64,000 nucleotides of DNA from Oleiharenicola lentus (GTDB taxonomy: Bacteria; Verrucomicrobiota; Verrucomicrobiia; Opitutales; Opitutaceae): assembly GCF_004118375.1 (NCBI RefSeq), contig NZ_SDHX01000001.1, positions 496,001-560,000 of the forward strand. The letters run 5' to 3'. Shown here piece after piece: positions 32,049-40,941 of this stretch. The translations under genes were made by a program, and so were the position numbers. The notes beneath the pieces were generated by a model. It ran no database searches and was not told the origin of the DNA. It saw only the letters and a list, made by a program, of their open reading frames with translations. How positions within the stretch are numbered: position 1 is the stretch's first letter; the number at the start of each line of letters is the position of its first letter.

Positions 32049-35000
32049 TTAATGCGCGGCCTGCACGGCGACGGCGGTCGTGGGCGCGGCGGCCTTTTGC
32101 TGGTGACGCCTTTCGGCGAGCAGCGTGTAGAACGCTGGCACCACGAAGAGCGTGAAAAGCGTGCCGATGCTCATGCCCGTGGCGATGACGAGGCCGATGC
32201 TGAAACGGCTCTCGGCGCCGGCGCCCTCGGCGCGCAGCAGCGGCAATACGCCGAGCACCATGGCGGCGGTCGTCATGAGGATCGGGCGCAGGCGGACGGC
32301 GGCGGCATGCTCGACCGCGTGCCGGACGCTCATGCCCTGTTCCTCCTGGAGCTTGTTGGCGAACTCCACGATCAGGATGCCATGCTTGGTAATGAGGCCA
32401 ACGAGGGTGATGAGGCCGACCTGCGTGTAGATGTTGAGCGTGGCGAAGCCGAAGAACAGGAACACCATCGCGCCGGCGATCGAGAGCGGCACGGACATCA
32501 TGATGATGAATGGATCTCGCCAGCTCTCGTATTGCGCGGCCAGCACGAGGAAGATTGCCACGACGGCGAACAGGAACGTCACCATGAGCGAGCTGCCTTC
32601 CTGCACGAACTGGCGCGACTCGCCGTTGAAATCGAGCGTGAAGCCCTGCGGGAAGAACGCCGCCGCCTCGGTGCGGATCCAGTCCAGCGCCTGGCCCTGC
32701 GACACGCCCGGCGCGGGGGAGAACGCCAGCGTGGCGGCGTTCAGCTGCTGGAAGCGGCGCAGTTCGCGCGGTTGGACGACGGACTCCTCCGTCGCGATGG
32801 ACGAGAGCGGCACGAGCTCGCCTTTGCTGGTCGAGACGTAGAACTCGGTGACCTGGTCGGGGTTAAGGCGGGCGAGTCGCGTGACCTGCGGGACGACGCG
32901 GTAGGCGCGGCCCTCGAAGGCGAAGCGGTTCACGTAGCCGCCGCCAAGCATCGCCCCGAGGTCGGCACCGAGCTGCGACATGTTGATGCCGAGCGCGGCG
33001 GCCTTTTCGCGGTCGATGACGAGGTTCACCTGCGGCAGGTCGAACTTCAGGTTGTTGTCGCCGAAGACGAACAGCCCGCTGCGCATCGCGCGCTGCAGCA
33101 GCGCGTCGGACACTTCGGCCACGCGCGCATGCGATTCGGTCGAGTTCACGACCACCTGCACCGGCAGGCCGCCGGCGGCGCCGGGCAGCGAAGGCCGGAG
33201 AAACGCCGAGAGCCGGATGCCACCGAGGGTGGCGACCTTGGCCTGGATTTCGGGCAGCAGCTGCATGGCGGTGCGGTGGCGCTGGCCCCACGGCTTCAAG
33301 CGCCAGCCGATGAAGGCGCTGTTAGCCGTGCCGCCGCGGCCGACGAAGAGGAAGAGTTCTGCGGTCTCAACCGGGTAGTCCTTGCGGATGAGATCGGCCA
33401 CCTCCTTGGCGAACATCATGGTCTGTTCGACGGTGGCTGTCGGCGTCATCTCCGCGTTGAAGAGAATCACGCTCTGGTCCTCCGGCGGCGCGAGTTCGCT
33501 CTTGGTCAGCAGGAAGAAGGGCACGATGGCGGCGAACACGAGCGCGGCGACCATGAAGACCGCGCCGCGCGTTTCCAAGGCGACGTGGAGCAGGCGCTCG
33601 TAGGCGTTCTGCAGGCGGTCGAAACTCCGGTTGAGCAAGGCCTCGAAGCCGCGGGGGTTGGGATTGTGGCGCAGGATACGGGCACACATCACGGGCGAGA
33701 GCGTGAGCGCGACGAAGCCGGAGATGATCACGGCGCCCGCCAGCGTGAAGGCAAACTCGCGGAAGAGCGCACCGGTCAGGCCGCTTTGGAAGCCCACCGG
33801 CGCATACACGGCCGCGAGCGTGATGGTCATGGCGATGACCGGTCCGACCAGCTCGTGCGCGCCCTTGATGGCGGCGGCGAAGGGTGAGAGACCCTCCTCG
33901 ATGTGGCGGTGGATGTTTTCCACCACGACGATGGCGTCGTCCACCACGAGGCCGATGGCGAGCACCATGGCGAGCAGCGTGAGCAGGTTGATCGAGAAGC
34001 CCATGGCCAGCATCAGCGTGCAGACGCCGACCAGCGACAGCGGGATCGCCACGATCGGGATCACAACGGAGCGGAACGAACCGAGGAACAGGTAGATAAC
34101 GATGATCACGATGACCATGGCTTCGACGAGCGTCAGCATCACCTCGTGGATGGAGTCGTTGATGAACTCGGTGAAGTCGGCGACGATCTTGGCGCTCAGG
34201 CCGGGCGGTAGCTGCTCCTGGATCTCGGGCATGACTTGGCGCACGCCCTTGATGACGTCGATCGCGTTGGCCGTGGGCAGGGCGGAGACGCCGATGAACA
34301 CGCCGTTCACGCCGGAGAAGTTGACGAGCGAGTCGTAGTTTTCCGCGCCGAGGACGACGTCGGCGATGTCACGCAGGCGCACGAGCTGCGTGCCGCTCTC
34401 GCGGATGATGATGTTGCGGAAGCCCTCCACGTCGCGCAGGTCGGTCTGCGCGGTGAGGTTGACGGTCATCATGGAGCCCTTGGCCTGGCCGACGGCGGAG
34501 AGGTAGTTCTGCGCGGCGAGGGCGGTGCGCACCTGACCCGCGCTGAGGCCCAGCGCGGCCATCTTGTCGGGCTTGAGCCAGATGCGCATGGCGAAGACGC
34601 GACCGCCGAGCACCTCGGCCTTCTGCACGCCGGGGATGGTGGAGAGCTTCGGCTGCACGACGCGCACCAGGTAGTCGGTGATCTGGTTGCTCTGCATCGT
34701 TTCGCTGCTGAAGCCGATGAAGGCCGAAGGCGTCGTTTCGCCCACGGCCACGTCAAAGATCGGGTCTTCGGAACCGGCGGGCAGCTCGCCGCGCACGCGG
34801 TTCACCTTGGCGGTGATCTGGGTCAGCGCGTCGTTCGGGTCGTAATTGAGCCGCAACCGGATCGAGATGGACGCGCCGCCCTGGCGGCTGACGGATTCGA
34901 TGAAGTCGATGCCGTCGGCCGAGGCGATCTCGCGTTCCAGCGGCGTGGTGACGAAGCCGCGCACGAGGTCGGCGTTGGCGCCGGGGTAGGCGACAGAGAC

Positions 35001-35138
35001 CGTGACGACGGCGTTGCTCGTGAAGGGATACTGGCGGACGACGAGCTTCTGGATGGCCTGCCAGCCGGCGATGAGCAGGAAGAGGTTGAGGACCGTCGCG
35101 AGGACCGGTCGCCGGATGAAAATCTCGGTGAGGTTCAT
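32049..35138 (-). CDS. RND efflux transporter, inner-membrane pump (HAE1/AcrB-like)
   Basis: A 1029-residue pump starting MNLTEIFIRRPVLATVLNLFLL, typical of multidrug RND permeases. It has YPFTSNAVVTVSVAYPGA, the TM4 acidic pair in LVVDDAIVVVENIHRHIEEG and the C-terminal KHGILIVEFANKLQEEQG. It exports drugs or other amphiphiles in exchange for protons together with the adaptor encoded just upstream (three bases between the genes). No outer-membrane TolC-like channel is in the cluster; the next gene downstream is a TonB receptor. Confidence 0.96.
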   Translation of the reverse strand: MNLTEIFIRRPVLATVLNLFLLIAGWQAIQKLVVRQYPFTSNAVVTVSVAYPGANADLVRGFVTTPLEREIASADGIDFIESVSRQGGASISIRLRLNYDPNDALTQITAKVNRVRGELPAGSEDPIFDVAVGETTPSAFIGFSSETMQSNQITDYLVRVVQPKLSTIPGVQKAEVLGGRVFAMRIWLKPDKMAALGLSAGQVRTALAAQNYLSAVGQAKGSMMTVNLTAQTDLRDVEGFRNIIIRESGTQLVRLRDIADVVLGAENYDSLVNFSGVNGVFIGVSALPTANAIDVIKGVRQVMPEIQEQLPPGLSAKIVADFTEFINDSIHEVMLTLVEAMVIVIIVIYLFLGSFRSVVIPIVAIPLSLVGVCTLMLAMGFSINLLTLLAMVLAIGLVVDDAIVVVENIHRHIEEGLSPFAAAIKGAHELVGPVIAMTITLAAVYAPVGFQSGLTGALFREFAFTLAGAVIISGFVALTLSPVMCARILRHNPNPRGFEALLNRSFDRLQNAYERLLHVALETRGAVFMVAALVFAAIVPFFLLTKSELAPPEDQSVILFNAEMTPTATVEQTMMFAKEVADLIRKDYPVETAELFLFVGRGGTANSAFIGWRLKPWGQRHRTAMQLLPEIQAKVATLGGIRLSAFLRPSLPGAAGGLPVQVVVNSTESHARVAEVSDALLQRAMRSGLFVFGDNNLKFDLPQVNLVIDREKAAALGINMSQLGADLGAMLGGGYVNRFAFEGRAYRVVPQVTRLARLNPDQVTEFYVSTSKGELVPLSSIATEESVVQPRELRRFQQLNAATLAFSPAPGVSQGQALDWIRTEAAAFFPQGFTLDFNGESRQFVQEGSSLMVTFLFAVVAIFLVLAAQYESWRDPFIIMMSVPLSIAGAMVFLFFGFATLNIYTQVGLITLVGLITKHGILIVEFANKLQEEQGMSVRHAVEHAAAVRLRPILMTTAAMVLGVLPLLRAEGAGAESRFSIGLVIATGMSIGTLFTLFVVPAFYTLLAERRHQQKAAAPTTAVAVQAAH

Positions 35139-35142
35139 CGGC

Positions 35143-36255
35143 TCAGCTCTCCACGGGCTTCGGGGCGGGGCTGCTGGCGGGCACAACGGTGTTGTTCACC
35201 TTGAGCGCTGAGCCGGGACGCAGCTTGGACTGGCCGATGGTGACGACTTGTTCGCCTTCCTTCAGGCCTTCAAGGATTGAGATGAGGTCGCCGCGCTTCG
35301 GGCCGACTTTGACCCAGCGCTGCTCGGCGACGGGGGCGCCGTCTTTCTGGCCGACAACATAAACGGAATCGCCGTAGGGGCTGTAAACCACGGCGGTGGT
35401 GGGCAGCACGATGACGGCGGTGTCGCCGGGCAACACGACGTCGATCCGCGCGAACATGCCGGGGTGGAGCACCTCGTCTTTGTTCGCCAGCGTGGCGCGG
35501 AGGCGGAGATTGCGCGTGGTGTCGGTGATGCGCGGGTCGATGGCCTCGATCTTGCCGTCGAACTGGCGGTCGGGGAACGCATCCACCGTGACTTTCACGG
35601 ACAAGCCGGTGGCGAGCTGGGCGATGTTCTGCTGGGGCAGGGCGAAGTCCGCGTAGATCGGATCAACAGCTTCGAGGGTGGCGAGGGCATCGCCCTTGTT
35701 GAGGAACTGGCCGATGTTGACCTGGCGGATGCCGATGCGGCCGGTGAAGGGCGCGACGATGCGCTTCTTGGCCAGCGTGGCCTTGGTGGCTTCGATGTTG
35801 GCCTGGGCCTGCAGGAAGGCGGCCTCGGAGGCGTCGAGGTCGGCCTGGGTGTTGGCGTTGGTCTGGCGGAGTTCGCGCGCGCGCTGGAGGTTGAGTTCGG
35901 CGAGCCGCGCGGTGGCTTCGTAGCTGCGCAACTGGGCCGTCTCAGCGGCGGTGTCCATCTCCACGAGCACGTCGCCGGCCTGCACGCGGGCGCCGGATTC
36001 AAAGGCGATGCGGACGATGCGGCCCTCGATCTCCGAGCGCACGGTGATGCCTTGGTAGCTCTGGAGCGTGCCGACCGAGCCGAGCGTCATGGCCCAATCC
36101 TGGCGGGCGGCCAGGGCGGTCGTGACCGCGGCAGGCACGGGTTTGCGGGCGGCCATCGCGGCCTTGGCCTGGCGGATTTGGAGGGCCTTGTAACCGAAAA
36201 TGGCGCCGAGGACGGCGACCGCTATGACGGTCGTGAGCAGGAAACGTTTATTCAT
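35143..36255 (-). CDS. RND periplasmic adaptor (membrane fusion protein, HlyD/AcrA type)
   Basis: A 370-residue adaptor with one N-terminal membrane segment (about 5-22). The lipoyl/barrel-sandwich halves are GTLQSYQGITVRSEIEGRI and KRIVAPFTGRIGIRQVNIGQ, separated by an alpha hairpin (about 100-155). The beta-barrel and membrane-proximal domains follow, ending LKEGEQVVTIGQSKLRPG. It links the pump to an outer-membrane channel. It is the first gene of the minus-strand efflux operon and divergent from the TPP riboswitch. Confidence 0.95.
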   Translation of the reverse strand: MNKRFLLTTVIAVAVLGAIFGYKALQIRQAKAAMAARKPVPAAVTTALAARQDWAMTLGSVGTLQSYQGITVRSEIEGRIVRIAFESGARVQAGDVLVEMDTAAETAQLRSYEATARLAELNLQRARELRQTNANTQADLDASEAAFLQAQANIEATKATLAKKRIVAPFTGRIGIRQVNIGQFLNKGDALATLEAVDPIYADFALPQQNIAQLATGLSVKVTVDAFPDRQFDGKIEAIDPRITDTTRNLRLRATLANKDEVLHPGMFARIDVVLPGDTAVIVLPTTAVVYSPYGDSVYVVGQKDGAPVAEQRWVKVGPKRGDLISILEGLKEGEQVVTIGQSKLRPGSALKVNNTVVPASSPAPKPVES

Positions 36256-36356
36256 CGAATTAGCAGGATATTGCGCGGATGCGCAGCCCACGCAAGCGGT
36301 GGTCGGGAAAAACTTTGGCTTGAGTAAGCGCGATGCAGGCGTTTCGTCCGGCCTTG

Positions 36357-36455
36357 CCTGTAGGGGTGTCCTCCGCGGAGGACTGAGATTGCGGTGCGCT
36401 CGGCCGCTCGACCCTTCGAACCTGAACGGATCATGCCGACGAAGGAAACAGCAGG
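36357..36455 (+). promoter_or_regulatory. TPP (thiamine pyrophosphate, THI-box) riboswitch
   Basis: The conserved THI elements occur in order: AGGGGTG at the 5' side, CTGAGA at 36383-36388, ACCCTTCGAACCTGA at 36411-36425, GGATCATGCC at 36428-36437 and GAAGGAAACAG at the 3' side, which closes stem P1 with the leading CCTGT. The variable P3 arm is GC-rich. Two further hairpins (36454-36470, 36474-36488) precede the receptor ATG at 36529 and lack a T tract, so control is more likely at translation than by termination. The downstream gene should be repressed when thiamine pyrophosphate is abundant. Confidence 0.95.
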
Positions 36456-36528
36456 CGCCGCGAAAGCGCCACCGGGCGCACGGCGCCCCTTCACTCGGGA
36501 GTCCATTTGGGTCGGGCATTTAAACCCA

Positions 36529-38643
36529 ATGCAAATCCCGACACGAATCCTCCTTCTCACCCTCGCCAGTGCGGCCCTTGCGACCGCGCCGGCCCAGACC
36601 ACCCGGACGCCAGACGCCGCTGCGACCGTGAAGCTCGAGCCGGTGCGCGTCACCGCCGATCTCTGGGAATCGCCGCTCGCGCGCATCCCGGCCAGCGTCA
36701 CGGTCTATGACGAGCCCGCCCTGCGCGCCGGCGCGGCCCGCCATTTCGGCGACCTCGTGGACCAGATCCCCAACCTCACGTGGACCGGCGGCACGTCGCG
36801 TCCGCGCTATCTCCAGATCCGCGGCATCGGTGAAAATTCTCAGTTTGAGGGCGAGACGCCTGATTCCGCCGTGCGCTTCCTCGTGGACGATCTCGACTTC
36901 ACCGGTCTTGGCACGATCGGCTCAACCTTTGACGTCAGCCAGGCCGAGGTGCTGCGTGGCCCGCAGGCCGGGGCCTTCGGCGCCAACGCGGCCGGCGGCG
37001 TCGTGCGGCTCGTGACCAACGCGCCCACGCCCTTCTGGACCGGCCGCGCCGAGGCCACCGTGGGCGGTGACTCGCTCCGCACCGGCTCGTTCGCCGTCGG
37101 CGGCCCGCTCTCGCCGGCGCGGCCCGAGCAACTGATGTTCCGCCTGGCGCTGCTGCAGAGCGAGAGCGACGGCTTCCGCCGCAACCTTTCGCTCAACCGC
37201 GACACCAACGCGCGCGACGAGCAGACCGCCCGCCTGCGCTTCACCTGGAATCCGAACGAGCTCTGGCGCTGGGACGCCACGCTCCTCGCCGCCGACTTCG
37301 ACAACGGCTACGACGAGTTCGCCCTCGACAACAACGGACGCAACACGTTCAGCGATCAGCCCGGTCAGGATGCGCAGAAATCCGTGGCCGCCAGCCTGCG
37401 CGGGACCTTCTCCGGCTGGGAAGGCGTGCGTGTGACCTCGGTCACGGGCGCCGCGCGCACGCGCTCGCGCTACAGCTACGACGACGACTGGACCGACGCC
37501 TCCTACATGGGCTTCAGCGACCTCGCCCGCCTGCGCTGGGTGGTGAACCAGGAGCTGCGGTTCGACTCCGCGCCCGGCGCCGCGCGCCGCTGGACGCTCG
37601 GGGCCTTTTATTCCGACACCGAGGAATTCTCGCGCTACACCAACACCGATCCTTGGAACATCCGCGGCCTGCGCACGCACTACCGGGCGGAGAACACCGC
37701 GCTCTTCGGCCAGATCGCCCATGATCTCGGCGACGGCTCACGGCTGATCGCCGGTCTGCGCGCCGAGCAGCTCGACCTGCACGGCGCGGGCACGAAGACC
37801 CGCTACCGTGCCGGCAGCAACAGCTACGATCCGGTGGTTAACACCCGGCCTTCCTTCGACGACACGCTCTGGGGCGGCCGCGTGGTGATCGAGCACGACC
37901 TCAGCGTGAACGAACTGGCCTTTGTGTCCGTCACGCGCGGCTACAAGGCCGGCGGCATCAACGTGGATGCGCGTATCGACGTCACGAGCGATCCGCTCAC
38001 CTACGACACCGAGACGCTCTGGAACTGGGAGGCCGGCCTGCGCGGCCACTGGCTCGGCGCAAAGCTCACGGGCGAGGTTACGGCTTTCCTGATTCAGCGT
38101 GAGGACACGCAGGTGCGCGACTCGGCCGGCTTCGGCGGCAACTACCGGTTCTTCACCGACAACGGCGGCGACTCGCATGTTTACGGGCTCGAGGCTGCCG
38201 GCGCCTACGCACTCACGCCGGCCTGGTCGGTGCGGGCCTCGCTCGCGCTGATGCGTTCCGAACTGGAGACGTTCACGCTCAGCAATGGCAACACCGGCGG
38301 CGGCCGGGTGCTGGCCAACACGCCGCGCTACGGCTACACGCTGGGCGTGCGTTACGATGCCGGTGCGGGAATCTTCGGCAGCGCGGAGCTCGTCGGCCGG
38401 GCGCAGCAGTTTGATTCCAACAACCAGAACGAGGCCCGCCGCGCCTTCCGCGTGGTCAATGCCACGCTCGGTTACGCGTGGGCGCGCTGGAGCGTGACCC
38501 TGTGGGGCAAGAACCTGTTCGACGAGGAATACGACCGCCGCGTGTATTTCTTCGGCAACGAGGACCCGGACTACATCGAGACGCGTTACGAGAACCGCGC
38601 CGATCCGCGCCAGGTCGGCGTGAGCGCCGCCTACCGATTCTGA
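36529..38643 (+). CDS. TonB-dependent receptor, probable thiamine uptake
   Basis: A 704-residue receptor starting MQIPTRILLLTLASAAL with a signal peptide ending APA near residue 22. The plug shows IPASVTVYDEPALR, LQIRGIGENSQ, EVLRGPQAGAFGANAAGGVV; the barrel has ELAFVSVTRGYKAGGIN and ends SAAYRF. The TPP riboswitch in its leader indicates that it imports thiamine or a thiamine derivative; TPP-controlled receptors of this kind are known from Bacteroidetes. The specificity is inferred from the riboswitch alone. Confidence 0.93.
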   Translation: MQIPTRILLLTLASAALATAPAQTTRTPDAAATVKLEPVRVTADLWESPLARIPASVTVYDEPALRAGAARHFGDLVDQIPNLTWTGGTSRPRYLQIRGIGENSQFEGETPDSAVRFLVDDLDFTGLGTIGSTFDVSQAEVLRGPQAGAFGANAAGGVVRLVTNAPTPFWTGRAEATVGGDSLRTGSFAVGGPLSPARPEQLMFRLALLQSESDGFRRNLSLNRDTNARDEQTARLRFTWNPNELWRWDATLLAADFDNGYDEFALDNNGRNTFSDQPGQDAQKSVAASLRGTFSGWEGVRVTSVTGAARTRSRYSYDDDWTDASYMGFSDLARLRWVVNQELRFDSAPGAARRWTLGAFYSDTEEFSRYTNTDPWNIRGLRTHYRAENTALFGQIAHDLGDGSRLIAGLRAEQLDLHGAGTKTRYRAGSNSYDPVVNTRPSFDDTLWGGRVVIEHDLSVNELAFVSVTRGYKAGGINVDARIDVTSDPLTYDTETLWNWEAGLRGHWLGAKLTGEVTAFLIQREDTQVRDSAGFGGNYRFFTDNGGDSHVYGLEAAGAYALTPAWSVRASLALMRSELETFTLSNGNTGGGRVLANTPRYGYTLGVRYDAGAGIFGSAELVGRAQQFDSNNQNEARRAFRVVNATLGYAWARWSVTLWGKNLFDEEYDRRVYFFGNEDPDYIETRYENRADPRQVGVSAAYRF

Positions 38644-38686
38644 GCGGGCCCTGCTTCCGCCCGCGGGCCGCCGTCAGTTGGCGGCC
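38644..38686. terminator. Candidate bidirectional terminator
   Basis: Two GC-rich hairpins, GCGGGC / GCCCGC (38644-38664) and GGCCGCC / GGCGGCC (38666-38686), lie between the convergent thiamine receptor and lipoprotein genes. The second loop contains the lipoprotein stop codon. There are no T tracts. Confidence 0.4.
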
Positions 38687-39303
38687 TGCGTCGGGGGGCG
38701 CTGGTCGAGCAGCAGCCGGGCGTTTTTCGTGTCAACGGGCAGGGTGAGCTCCCGCCCCGGGTTTTCGCCGATGTAATCGATGCAGGCGGAGGCCAGCGCG
38801 TCGAGGTAGGGGGCGAGCTGCTGCTTGGTGTCGGTGATCTTGGTCTTCACGCTCCACAGTTCGGCTCCCTCCTTGCCGGCGGCGTCGGGCACGGCGCGCC
38901 CGGTGATCTCGATCGTCTTGTCGTAAACCACCACCGCCTTGGAGTCGGGCGGCGGCAGGAGACCGGCGCCGAGCATGATGTCGGAATTGCGCTGCGTGAC
39001 GATCTTCACGTAGCCGTGGCCGATGCCGTAGCTGGCCTCGATGACCATGTCGGGTTTGGTGCGGGCCGGGACTTCGTAAAGGCCCCGGGCGGCAAGGGCG
39101 TCCCGGATGGCTTCCACGGCGGTGTTCTGGAGCGCGGGCTCAACGCCGCCGGTGGGGTCGTTCACCTCGAGGTGGTAGGAGGCGCCAAGCGGTTTGTTGC
39201 GGTCGCTGATGGCGTCGATGGTGACGTCGTGAACCGTCGTGCATCCGGTGAAAATTGCGGCGAGCAGCAGGCCGCCGGAAATGGTCAGGCGCGAATATCG
39301 CAT
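38674..39303 (-). CDS. DUF4136-like lipoprotein
   Basis: A 209-residue lipoprotein; lipobox FTGC puts the lipidated Cys at C21, with Thr at +2. The mature domain (YHLEVNDPTGG, AIRDALAARGLYEVPARTKPDMVIEASYG) has the shape of DUF4136 proteins, in which a short N-terminal strand is followed by a helix and a PD-hydrophobic motif. It is a paralogue of the next gene upstream on the same strand. Function unknown; the C terminus is rich in charged residues. Confidence 0.82.
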   Translation of the reverse strand: MRYSRLTISGGLLLAAIFTGCTTVHDVTIDAISDRNKPLGASYHLEVNDPTGGVEPALQNTAVEAIRDALAARGLYEVPARTKPDMVIEASYGIGHGYVKIVTQRNSDIMLGAGLLPPPDSKAVVVYDKTIEITGRAVPDAAGKEGAELWSVKTKITDTKQQLAPYLDALASACIDYIGENPGRELTLPVDTKNARLLLDQRPPTQAAN

Positions 39304-39362
39304 GGGAAGAGCTAGGCGCGGGCCGAATCGCCGGACAACTGCAAACCCCCGGGGTCGTCCGA

Positions 39363-40118
39363 CTACATGCCCTTCTTGATGAAGGTCACCACCTCGTCGC
39401 CCTCGTTGATCTTCACGGGCTTCGATTCCTTGGTGTTGGTGCCGATGTAGTCGGCGGTGGCCGAGGCGAGGATGGGCATGTATTTCCGCAGCTCCTGGCT
39501 GTTGTCCTCGGCGGAGACGTTCACGCTCCAGACCTCGGGCGGCGCGCGGCCCTCCGTGGCCTCGCGATTTTCGCGGGCGGAGAGCTTGAGGAACTTCTCA
39601 TACACCACGACCGGGTGAACGGATTCCTGCATGCCGAGAAACTCGGTGGTGCCCGGCACATACACCTGCGTCTGGACCTCCACGGTCTCGAAGGTGCCAT
39701 CCGGGCGCCGGCGGGTCACGTAACGCGTTTCGGTGACGTAACGGCCGGGTTGCTGCACGATGATCGGCTGGCTGATGGTCTCGAACTTGATGCGCGGGGC
39801 ATCCATGCCGTAGTCGATGTCGATTACGACGTCGGCCTTCTCGGGGGTGGGCGCTTCATACATGCCCTTGCCGGAGAGCGCGGTCCGGACGTAGTCGGCG
39901 ACCTCCTTGTAGCGGAGGCTGCTCTCTTCCAGCTGGGGGTTCTGGCTGCGGATGTGGTAGGACTGCGCCGAGGCGGTGGCCGGGCCGGTCTCGGCAGGCT
40001 GGGCGATGGCGTCAACCTGGACGGTGTAGGTCTTGCTGGAGTCGCACCCGGTCAGCAGCAGGACCAGGATTCCGGCGGCCGCGGCCGCAATACTTCGCTG
40101 GAGGTGGCTTGAGTTCAT
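39363..40118 (-). CDS. DUF4136-like lipoprotein, paralogue
   Basis: A 251-residue lipoprotein with lipobox LLTGC (C25). Asp at position +2 would, by the E. coli Lol rule, keep it in the inner membrane. The central region (SYHIRSQNPQLEESSLRYKEVADYVRTALSGKGMYEAPTPEKADVVIDIDYG) parallels the adjacent lipoprotein but has an extra ~50-residue insertion with RYVTETRYVTRRRPDG. The two genes are 59 bases apart and probably form one transcript. No enzymatic motif. Confidence 0.82.
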   Translation of the reverse strand: MNSSHLQRSIAAAAAGILVLLLTGCDSSKTYTVQVDAIAQPAETGPATASAQSYHIRSQNPQLEESSLRYKEVADYVRTALSGKGMYEAPTPEKADVVIDIDYGMDAPRIKFETISQPIIVQQPGRYVTETRYVTRRRPDGTFETVEVQTQVYVPGTTEFLGMQESVHPVVVYEKFLKLSARENREATEGRAPPEVWSVNVSAEDNSQELRKYMPILASATADYIGTNTKESKPVKINEGDEVVTFIKKGM

Positions 40119-40156
40119 GCCATCCGGGGAGGTGACGTGGAGGTGACTTGGGAAAC

Positions 40157-40810
40157 TCAGTTCGGCCTGACGGCATCCGCAGACGGGGCGCTGGCGGTGG
40201 TGGCGGAGGTGTTCTCGACCGGGGCGTTCTTCAGGCGGGCGAGTTCCTCTTCCAGGCGGACGATCTCGGCCTCGGTGGACAGCAGCTTTTCGTTGGCATC
40301 GTCGAGGGCCTTTTTCTTGTTTAGGGCGGCGTTGCGCTCCTCGCGCAGCTTGGCCAGCCGGTTGGCGGCGTTGTCCACCTTCTTCTGGGCCTCGGTCAGT
40401 TCGAGATCGGAAATCTGGAAACCCTGCGCGACGGCCATCTCCTCGTCGAGGAGCGCCTTGTTCTTGGCCTCCTCGGCCCGCTTGCGGGCGAGTTCCTGCT
40501 GGTAGGCGCGTTCCTGGGCGAGGCGGTCCTGTTCCTTGCGTTCCTTCATTTCCTGCGTGAGGCCGACGATGCCGCCGATGATGGCGCCGGCCCCCGCGCC
40601 CGCGAGCACGCCCTGGCTGCTGTTGCCGCTGGCGCTGCCGGCGAGGCCGCCAACGACCGCGCCCGCCGCCGCGCCGGTGCCCGCGCCGGTGACGGTCTTG
40701 GACGGGGCCACCTGGCAGCCCGCGACGCAGATGATAATGCCGGCCATGATGCTGCCGGTTAACGACCGCCGCAGCCGAGTGGAGGCGTGGACACCTTGGG
40801 GGTGGTTCAT
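40157..40810 (-). CDS. Glycine-zipper lipoprotein with C-terminal coiled coil
   Basis: A 217-residue lipoprotein; lipobox CVAGC (C32). Residues ~42-80 hold two glycine-zipper segments (GAGTGAAAGAVVGGLAG and GAGAGAIIGGIVG), which insert in or associate with membranes. From ~85 to ~200 a long charged heptad-rich region predicts a coiled coil. The combination resembles outer-membrane-anchored structural or peptidoglycan-spanning proteins. It is first in the minus-strand three-lipoprotein cluster. Confidence 0.83.
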   Translation of the reverse strand: MNHPQGVHASTRLRRSLTGSIMAGIIICVAGCQVAPSKTVTGAGTGAAAGAVVGGLAGSASGNSSQGVLAGAGAGAIIGGIVGLTQEMKERKEQDRLAQERAYQQELARKRAEEAKNKALLDEEMAVAQGFQISDLELTEAQKKVDNAANRLAKLREERNAALNKKKALDDANEKLLSTEAEIVRLEEELARLKNAPVENTSATTASAPSADAVRPN

Positions 40811-40825
40811 GGGTGAGGGAAACTT

Positions 40826-40853
40826 TTGGCAGAGTAGTTGTGTTGGCTATTTT
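40826..40853 (+). promoter_or_regulatory. Candidate promoter of the channel/VWA operon
   Basis: TTGGCA at 40826-40831 and TATTTT at 40848-40853 are spaced by 16 bases in an A+T-rich gap between divergent genes, 90 bases upstream of the channel gene start. Confidence 0.4.
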
Positions 40854-40941
40854 ATCAAATCTCCTTTTGTTCAGGCGCCGAGATACCAATCGCACCCCCG
40901 TGATCCAGCCTTGAACCGGCGCCCGCCGATCGCTTCGAACC

